Below are positions 8,650 to 14,153 of a stretch of DNA of 14,153 nt, in pieces. Source of the stretch: Echinostoma caproni. Taxonomy: Eukaryota; Platyhelminthes; Trematoda; Plagiorchiida; Echinostomatidae. A model generated the notes under the pieces. The model did no database searches, was not told the origin of the DNA, and was given only the letters and a program-made list of their open reading frames with translations. The position numbers and the translations under genes are program-made. Location: the NCBI GenBank assembly GCA_900618425.1, contig UZAN01043283.1, positions 1-14,153 on the forward strand, in the 5' to 3' direction. Numbering within the stretch: the stretch's first letter is position 1; each line of letters starts with the position of its first letter.

Positions 8650-9278
8650 CAATACGGAATACACACACATCAACCAGCACCACAATTACAAACACAGTCA
8701 ACCATGCTTCGGCATCATCAGCGTCCACCTTCGTTCAAGAGTACACGTGTGTGTGTCATCCACGGTTCAGCATCGGCTGATTAAATCTCCCTGACACCAG
8801 ACAAGTTTCGGTTACCGAATCGCGCGGAATCTATCGCACTTCGATGACGAAAACCCGGTCTGCCAAAAGCACTATCACTCACAGATACACACACACACGG
8901 CCTCGATTTTGTTGTATATGTTTATAAACTGATCAATTGTCTTTTATTGTTGTCGGTCCATCTTGTTGTAACGGTGAAGATGTAGCGAAATCTTCTATGA
9001 GATTAACGGTACAGACTAGCTCCCTATCGCTCTTACCCGCTCGGTATGTTCAAAAAGCTATACTAGAGCAACAAAACCTGTTTATCCAGTACGTTGAAAT
9101 GACCACCCCGAAATGGATGGCGGATGTTGTAGCTGGATCACAGGACTGGAATGAGAATTGGAACACAAAGGACCGTCAGATTAAGCCCATACGCGGCCAG
9201 TCTGTCGGTCAGCGGGATGAAAACAATCTAACGTGTAAGCTATGTGGTCGAGTACGGGCGTCTGTGAGTGTGTCAGTT

Positions 9279-9313
<35 letters not shown>

Positions 9314-10170
9314 TGTCCGCTTTTATGCACCCCGGCATTGTTGTTGATCATATTTAGCAACTGAATATTTCATTGCGTCTATAGATTAAGTCTATCGTTG
9401 TTACGCGCATATGGGCGCTTCCCATGGACCTTACTGCTCATTTATGGACAACCTCGTCATCGGTAAAAGTTCCGTGAAACAGAAGCGAGATACAACGAGA
9501 TGATCATACATCGGTGGTCAATGTTTCATTGAATATGGTTTTATCGGTTAGACCATGCGTGATCAATCGCGATTGTACTACACCAGATTGCTCAGTTTTC
9601 AGCTGATTTGCTTCATGACTATTGGAGAACAGATGAAATGTTCATGAAGCAGGAAAACAAAATTGTTTGCTGTCCTTGCGATGAACAGACTAATCTAGAC
9701 CAAAATTGGTCAATCAAATATCTGTTATACAGAGAGATGGAATGGGAGAAGTCAAACTGCATCTTTGGGATTCCGAACTGCGACCCATATGGTGATATCA
9801 AAGGGATCCAAATCACCTAGATCAGAGTGTGGGTAAAAAAGCCAAAAGTAAAAGCTTAGAACACAGTAAAATCGGACTCCATAAAGAAGTGTTATGCATC
9901 ATGGATTTTAACAAGCTTGTAAAAACTTTCCGGTGGCAGATTTATTTGAAATTGACACTCCCAGACACGAAATAGGCATTCTCGTTTGTTCTAGTCAGCT
10001 CACCGTTTTCAATATCGCCACTTTCCTGTCCATCTGGTGATTCGTAAATAACCTCACATGTTGAAATGGCCAATTTAGCCTTATATCTAGCCAAAATTTC
10101 GGTCTTCTTCGTCTTTTCGTCTCAAACCCTGTGAAACACGTAATACAAATCCACCAACTTTGTGCGATTG
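8650..10170. other. Intron section without a recognised gene
   Basis: No known domain was seen on either strand. CA/TG-rich patches occur at 8660-8700, 8745-8756 and 8890-8900, and a long TG/CG tract at 9279-9312. A plus-strand open frame of about 136 codons (8937-9347) owes its final part to that tract and is not called as a gene. Confidence 0.5.
9279..9312. repeat. (TG)n(CG)n microsatellite
   Basis: About 13 TG units pass directly into four CG units. Alternating purine-pyrimidine DNA of this kind can adopt Z-DNA under supercoiling and is usually length-polymorphic. Confidence 0.95.
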
Positions 10171-10180
10171 ATCCACACAG

Positions 10181-10438
10181 ATGCTACGGACCTGTTTGCC
10201 CACATTCCCCTATGAAAGACGCATTTCAAAAATCGACACACTCCGATTGGCCATTGCGTATTTGGCATTGTTACGCGATATGTTGCACAGTTTGGACGAG
10301 ATACCAACCAGTCAGCAGGCCTCGATTACCGGGACTCGAGTGATTCGGTTCATGTTCGAACGTCTACAAGCCCCAGATCGACACAGTTTCTTGTGGTATA
10401 CAAGCGGTAAGCAATGGTTAGATAACAGTTATTTTCAG
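10181..10438 (+). CDS. bHLH transcription factor, exon 2 (residues 145-230)
   Basis: The exon begins right after the AG at 10179-10180 and continues in phase 0 from Glu144. Residues 145-179 complete the domain: rest of helix 1 (MLRTCL), loop PTFPYERRISKID and helix 2 TLRLAIAYLALLRDML, matching the Fer2/PTF1A pattern. The family residue after AFE is normally Glu or Gly, here Met145. Residues 180-212 include the run TRVIRFMFERLQAPDRHS. Residues 213-226 (SFLWYTSGKQWLDN) resemble the conserved SLSWTDEKQL-type motif that follows the bHLH in PTF1A. The exon probably ends at CAG/GTAATG (donor from 10439), phase 0. A weaker donor GTAAGC at 10407 would remove this motif. Without splicing, the frame would run on to a stop at 10690. 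Confidence 0.85.
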
Positions 10439-10602
10439 GTAATGCTGAGTTTATCACGACTTCTTATTATGAAACTTGCTGCCTCAAAAAACAAGCACAC
10501 TTCTGAAGTCCACATTTTACGTATCATTAATAATTATGACGGGGCGGCCACGTCCATTGCATCGAGCGCGCGCACTCTCAGTGCGTATTGTTTTTGTTCA
10601 AG

Positions 10603-10788
10603 GCACTTCAAGCAGCCACACATTCATCAATTTTTCTATCGCGTGACATCAGACGCCACACATACGTGCTGGTCCGCTGGCGCCAGATGAAAGAACCAAT
10701 CAGTCGCAATCAGGAGTATTTTGCGTCACACGTGATTGGTTGGTGCGTTGATCCGATCGTCAGGTGGACATGCCGTCTTGTCGCTTAG
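10603..10788 (+). CDS. Candidate last exon of the bHLH gene (61 residues and stop)
   Basis: After the donor at 10439, the first fair acceptor in the right phase is GTATTGTTTTTGTTCAAG (ends 10602). It gives a 164-bp intron and an in-frame exon starting ALQAATHSS and ending at TAG 10786-10788, for a total protein of 291 residues. A segment SHVIGWCVDP sits where PTF1A relatives carry a second short motif with W and DP, but the match is weak. The peptide is rich in Arg and Trp and has no firm homology to support it. A polyadenylation signal 237 bases later fits. The true last exon could instead lie elsewhere. Confidence 0.4.
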   Translation, partial: ALQAATHSSIFLSRDIRRHTYVLVRWRQMKEPISRNQEYFASHVIGWCVDPIVRWTCRLVA

Positions 10789-10862
10789 TTTCACTTGCTC
10801 ACTTCAGCGCGGAACTGTTTGTCAAGGTCACAAACGCCCTGGCGTTGGGCCTTAGTGGAGTA

Positions 10863-10885
10863 CAGACAGACAGACAGACAGACAG
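10863..10885. repeat. (CAGA)n microsatellite
   Basis: Five and a half to six CAGA units in tandem, in the presumed 3' untranslated part of the bHLH gene or just beyond it. Confidence 0.9.
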
Positions 10886-11024
10886 CGAGGTGGATACGCA
10901 ATTGTGCGCATCGGCGCAGTACGAGAGCTTATCTCCTGTACATTTACCGACCACTTTGGCATGCAGCTCACGCTGCTTGGTTCAAAGTCAGCTATGTTTC
11001 TATTGCTTATCAATTATAGATTAA

Positions 11025-11030
11025 AATAAA
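11025..11030 (+). terminator. Candidate polyadenylation signal
   Basis: AATAAA within TTAAAATAAAAAGG, 237 bases after the stop of the proposed last exon. Such hexamers are common in AT-rich DNA, so the link to the bHLH transcript is inference. Confidence 0.35.
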
Positions 11031-11162
11031 AAGGATGAACTTCATCCATGCTAAAAAGAAGTTGTAAATTGAATTGATCTGTGTAATCCGAGAAACGTTC
11101 AAGATCAATCAAGTGTACCTTTCTCCCACTGCAAGTATAGAGATGTAGCAGGAAGAATAAAA

Positions 11163-11240
11163 CCTCGTAGCTCAGCTGGTAGAGCGTGCGCGTACAAAGC
11201 GAAAGGCGGCGTCCATGCATGGGCTCGAATTCTATGTAGT
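11163..11240 (+). repeat. tRNA-derived short repeat (SINE head), second family member
   Basis: CCTCG is followed by a textbook A box TAGCTCAGCTGGTAGAGCG, a TACAAAGCGAAAGGCGGC middle and a B box GGGCTCGAATTC. The T arm ATGGG-CTCGAAT-TCTAT pairs fully with two G-T wobbles. The 3' acceptor strand does not pair with the 5' CCTCG. Instead the sequence runs into the hairpin at 11229-11288. It aligns with the unit at 3703-3790. Failure to close the acceptor stem argues against a working tRNA gene. Confidence 0.75.
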
Positions 11241-11288
11241 TGAATACGTGTTATATATATCTTTAACAAGTATTCAGTTACATAGAAT
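11229..11288. repeat. Imperfect 19-bp inverted repeat (hairpin)
   Basis: ATTCTATGTAGTTGAATAC (11229-11247) and GTATTCAGTTACATAGAAT (11270-11288) are inverted copies with two mismatches around a 22-base AT-rich loop. The left arm begins inside the T arm of the tRNA-like repeat, so the hairpin is fused to it. Confidence 0.8.
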
Positions 11289-11339
11289 TGGCAGATGTGG
11301 CAAAACAAATGAAGAAAGAGATATGAAAATGGTTTAGAT

Positions 11340-11859
11340 GTAAATCAACGAATAAGAGTCTCGCAACAGGTGCGCCATTGACGCNTGCAATTGTACCAAG
11401 CCATAGATGTTCTCTGTCCTTGGGACCCCAACCTTGAAGTCTAGAGCGCCCTACCACTGCCAGTTTTGAGGTTAGCGCCTTCAGTGTTCAAGTTCAGATT
11501 ATTCGCTGTCTACCGTGTCACCGCTTCCAGTTAGTGTCAGCTTACGCAAACATAACACGATGGGGCAATCGTTGAGCCGGCGTCCGCAATACGTATCCTA
11601 GCCATCGAAGTCTCTGGAGCGAGATCACGGCATTCCGATGATGAATGAGATTGTTGGCGGTGAAGATTTTTCGGAGAAACTCGTCGTTGGTGATTCGCTG
11701 TTGCCAACGCATTCTGGCCATGTAACGAAGGAGACGGTGATCAAATACACTTAATCTCCACACGTCTTTTGCGTGGAGGGACCAACTCTCACAGCCGTAG
11801 AGTAGGAGAGAGCGTATTGTGACATTGTAAACACGGTCTTTCAAGGAGAGACTGAGATC
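11340..11859 (-). pseudogene. C-terminal region of the RTE-type LINE
   Basis: An open piece of 100 codons (11844-11542) reads YNVTIRSLLLYGCESWSL, then FDHRLLRYMARMRWQQRI and LQRLRWLGYVLR, the usual segment after RT. Past its stop, shifted frames give GWGPKDREHLWL and VNGAPVARLL. One N lies at 11385. Confidence 0.75.
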
Positions 11860-12837
11860 GCGTCGGCGCTACAGGTGACGTCGGTTAGCGAAAGCCACTC
11901 GAGCCTTGCGGATACGCGCTGATATTTCTTCCGTCAGTCCTCTTGATCTGAAGCAACTCCCGAGATAAGTAAAGTAACTGACGATTTCCAACTAGTCGTT
12001 CATAAGCGTGAGGACAGGTGTAGAATCTTGCCAGTCATCTAGTAAAACCTTACATTTCGATGGAGAAAACGTCATACCAAACTGCGTGACGGACAATGCC
12101 AACTTACACAGGACGTTTTAAGCATCCTGGGAGGAATTGCAGAGTAAAACGATGTCGTCAGCGTATTCCAAGTCACAGAGTCGATCACCTGGAAAGAGCT
12201 TCACACCGGAAGCGCTGTAGTTTTCTAGAGCGCAGCTTAGGATTTTGTCTATTGCGAACTTAGAGAGGAAGGGCAAAGCTGGTCAACCTTGTCTAACTCC
12301 GCTTGTGATGGTAAATGAAGGGGAAATTCGACCATAAACCTTGACGCGGCCTGATATGTTTGATTAGAGGTCTTTTAGAAGGTTTATATACTTCTCAGGT
12401 ACACGGCTTCCTAACAGACAAGTCCAAAGAGCTGTTGTATTAACTGAGTCAAACGCATCACGTATGTCCAAAAACACAATGATGGTTGGTCTACTGAACG
12501 TTTGATGTTGCTCGAGTATCTGGCGTAGCATAAATATGTGATCACCGCAGCTCCAGTTAGGGCGGAATCCAGTTTGTTCTTCACGAATATGACGCTGTCT
12601 TGTCCAAATGAGCCTGAAAACGATCAACAACGTTAACAGTTTGGATGCAACAGAGATGAGACTAATCCCTCGGTGACTGGAGCAATCGTGGCGAGAGCCC
12701 TTCTTGAAAACAGGTTCGACGTCCGCCAAACTCCATTCGGATGGAATGGATTCAGTAGCCCAGATGGTTTGTAATAAGGAAGTTAGTTCGCGAACAAAGC
12801 TTACACCACCGTCTTTGAAAAGGGCCGGAGGTAGCAC
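11860..12837 (-). pseudogene. Reverse transcriptase domain of the RTE-type LINE
   Basis: Ordered RT motifs: LPPALFKDGG, IWATESIPSEWSLADVEPVF, KKGSRHDCSSHRGISLIS, EEQTGFRPNWSCGDHIF, LRQILEQHQTF, motif A VFLDIRDAFDSV, SGVRQG followed by a stop, and the catalytic box LEYADDIVLL intact at 12154-12165. Then GMTFSPSKCKVLLDDWQDS and YFTYLGSCFRSRGLTEEI follow. In-frame stops lie at 12364-12366 and near 12280, 12117, 11990 and 11870. It would make cDNA on the LINE RNA if intact. Confidence 0.85.
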
Positions 12838-13364
12838 ATCTGAGCAGGGCGATTTGCGGCGTTTCAGAAGTCTGAGCTCTCAAAAGACTGCTTTCTCCAT
12901 AGGCGAAGAAATGTCCACAGACCATGGAGCACTACAGAAATTGAGAGATGGGGGTGATGATGTCGATGACCAACTGAATTGTCGACGAAAGTGCTCCGCC
13001 TAGCGCCCAAGCAGACGTTGTAGATTGTGGGTACATTGGCCATTAATTTCGCGTAGGGTTTTACTGACGCATTGTTTTTTGTTACCGGCTCGGATTAGTC
13101 GAAAAAGTTTGTGAGCATTACCGGAAGCTGAGGCCAGTTCCATCTCGGAAGCGCGTTATGCCTACCAGGTCTCTCGATCCTCTTTTATGAATCGTTTCAG
13201 TTCAGTACTGAGAGTCCTACTAACTGTGTTGTATTCATTGCCTGGAGGGATGCTTCGACGAGTGTCGAGCAGTTGGAGAGAACGTGCCGAAACCCAGTGA
13301 TTGACTGTGCGTTTGGTGAAACCACATGCTGTGGTGACGAACTTATGGCTTTACGGATGTGAGT
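12838..13364 (-). pseudogene. Linker between endonuclease and RT of the RTE-type LINE
   Basis: Reads include RTVNHWVSARSLQLLDTRR, ELKRFIKEDRETW, NAHKLFRLIRAGNKKQ and AEHFRRQFSWSS, matching the usual connector. Stops occur in W*A*RA (about 13160-13170), R*AEHF (about 13000) and VF*ELR (about 12882). A frameshift separates it from the endonuclease part. Confidence 0.75.
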
Positions 13365-14153
13365 TCACTGGTTGTCAACGTTCGAGGATAACAGACTGTC
13401 TGGATCAGCAGCTAACGTGTTTTGGTGGGCAGTAACTATGTTTGGGTAGGTCATTTTCACCAAATCGAGTCTTCTCGGGTGACGGTGCTGTTTTCCGCCA
13501 AAGCGAAGAGAGAATTTCGCGCACACGAGTGCATGATCAGAGCTGTGATATGTGCTCCAGATGGATTTGCAGTCCATGAGGCAATTTCTCCATCGATACC
13601 CGATATAAATATGATCTTTTTGAGTCCAGAGCTGATCAGACGATGGAGGTCGCCAGGTAGCACGTTGGCGCCATGGTCTGCAAAAATTGATGCTCGAAAG
13701 GATGAGACCATGTTCAGCGCAGATTTGCAGAAGACAGTTGCCGTTGTCAGTTCTCCTCACACCGAGACTGTGCTGGCCACCAAGTGAGATTTCATCAGTG
13801 TCTAACCTACCTACTTGAGCGTTCAAGTAGTCTGCTAGTATCACGATGTTAGTGTGTCGTCTACTGTGGATGAGGTTGATGAGCTGGTGGTAGAACTTGT
13901 CTTTTTTTGTGTCTGGACTGTAGTCCGTCAGCGCATAAGCCACGATGACGAACAGACAGAGCTTTTTTATCCGATTACGAGATGCGCTCACCGATACTTT
14001 TAGACGGACGGTACAGAGTCGACTATCCACTGGAATCCAGTCGACTAAAACTGTTTCTGCACGTGCACTTAGTGCTATCCCCACGCCGGTCTGACCAGCG
14101 GATCTCCGGAGAGGCGGAGGATGAACGAGCTTGCAGAACTCGGAGACGGTGAA
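13365..14153 (-). pseudogene. Endonuclease domain of the RTE-type LINE
   Basis: A 239-codon open part (14084-13365), whose frame continues upstream to the window edge, matches the endonuclease/exonuclease/phosphatase fold that nicks target DNA before reverse transcription. Visible motifs in order: WIPVDSRLCTVRLK, VIVAYALTDYSPD (normally SAYAPTD), ILADYLNAQVG (normally GDFNAQ), RRTDNG, TWRPPSSDQLWTQKDHI (normally IDHI) and SDHALV with the catalytic Asp-His. The catalytic Asp and His of SDH and the Asp and Asn of the DxxN block remain, but several neighbours differ, and the frame closes early at 13365. The N-terminal Glu motif lies outside the window. Confidence 0.83.

Larger units (their letters stand above)
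5284..10180 (+). other. 4,897-bp phase-0 intron splitting the bHLH domain
   Basis: The donor is GTAGGT (5284-5289) and the acceptor is CCACACAG (ending at 10180), with pyrimidine-rich DNA at about 10100-10130. Joining the ends restores ...INSAFE|MLRTCLPTFPYE..., the continuous helix 1 and loop of the family, which is strong evidence for this splice. The intron holds an antisense LINE relic, an interspersed repeat and a TG microsatellite, listed separately. Confidence 0.85.
11340..14153 (-). mobile_element. RTE-type LINE, long inactive copy cut by the window edge
   Basis: On the minus strand this stretch gives the endonuclease (14153-13365), linker (13364-12838), RT (12837 to about 11860) and C-terminal region (to about 11340) of an RTE-type non-LTR retrotransposon, in order. 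The 5' end is outside the window. The last recognisable coding trace is GWGPKDREHLWL then VNGAPVARLL near 11345-11440. No poly-A tail or short tandem 3' end was identified, so the exact 3' border is unclear. At least eight in-frame stops plus frameshifts make it inactive. It is clearly younger than its relative in the bHLH intron. Confidence 0.85.

Noticed and set aside
8937..9347. 136-codon plus-strand open frame
   Set aside because: No Met-led start at its beginning, no known domain, and its last third is a Val-Cys run produced by the TG microsatellite. It lies within the bHLH intron.
10439..10690. Unspliced continuation of bHLH exon 2 to the stop at 10690
   Set aside because: A strong CAG/GTAATG donor sits right after the conserved motif, and the continuation looks like non-coding DNA. 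Kept only as an alternative.
10764..11024. 86-codon plus-strand open frame over the CAGA repeat
   Set aside because: It has no domain, is repeat-driven in part, and overlaps the end of the proposed last exon in another frame.
11163..11240. Functional tRNA gene
   Set aside because: A and B boxes are good, but the acceptor ends do not pair and no convincing anticodon arm forms.
13785..13810. CTGATGA string on the minus strand, as in a hammerhead ribozyme core; also at 8708-8725
   Set aside because: Neither is followed by stem II and the GAAA box. The first is simply part of the LINE endonuclease coding trace.

Overview
Eukaryotic genomic DNA, most probably from a digenean trematode (liver or lung fluke type). 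The grounds are a spliced animal developmental gene, long AT/GC-mixed non-coding stretches full of decayed LINEs, two RTE-type LINE relics whose wording resembles trematode elements as I remember them, and tRNA-like short repeats. Base composition looks too GC-rich for a schistosome by eye. The organism call is inference; no database was searched. Single N bases occur at 2947, 4168, 6844 and 11385.

Layout: (1) 1-570, minus strand: decayed reverse transcriptase (RT) piece of a Jockey/CR1-like LINE. (2) 571-4480: intergenic DNA with two tRNA-derived short repeats (minus at ~3044-3111, plus at 3703-3790), one copy of an interspersed repeat (2400-2605), homopolymer tracts and small inverted repeats. 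(3) 4515-4850: G-rich (GGC/GGT) tract and TATA box forming the likely promoter of the one host gene I recognise. (4) 4852-10438 or 10788, plus strand: a class II bHLH transcription factor of the Fer2/PTF1A/FERD3L group. Exon 1 (4852-5283) carries the acidic N-terminus, basic region and start of helix 1; exon 2 (10181-10438) carries the rest of helix 1, the loop, helix 2 and a conserved-looking downstream motif; a small last exon is proposed at 10603-10788 with an AATAAA at 11025. (5) The 4,897-bp intron cuts the DNA-binding domain in two and holds, in antisense, an old RTE-type LINE (about 6955-8620) that is interrupted by two extra segments of about 200 bp, one flanked by a 6-bp direct repeat. 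A second copy of the interspersed repeat lies just beside it. (6) 11163-11290: third tRNA-like repeat running into a 19-bp-arm hairpin. (7) about 11340-14153, minus strand: a much better preserved but inactive RTE-type LINE with endonuclease, linker, RT and C-terminal regions, cut by the window edge.

Only the bHLH gene looks like a functional host gene. The three LINE relics, all on the minus strand and so antisense to it, show independent decay; two have lost the first Asp of the RT YADD/FADD box. I found no prokaryotic features, CRISPR array, rRNA or intact functional tRNA.
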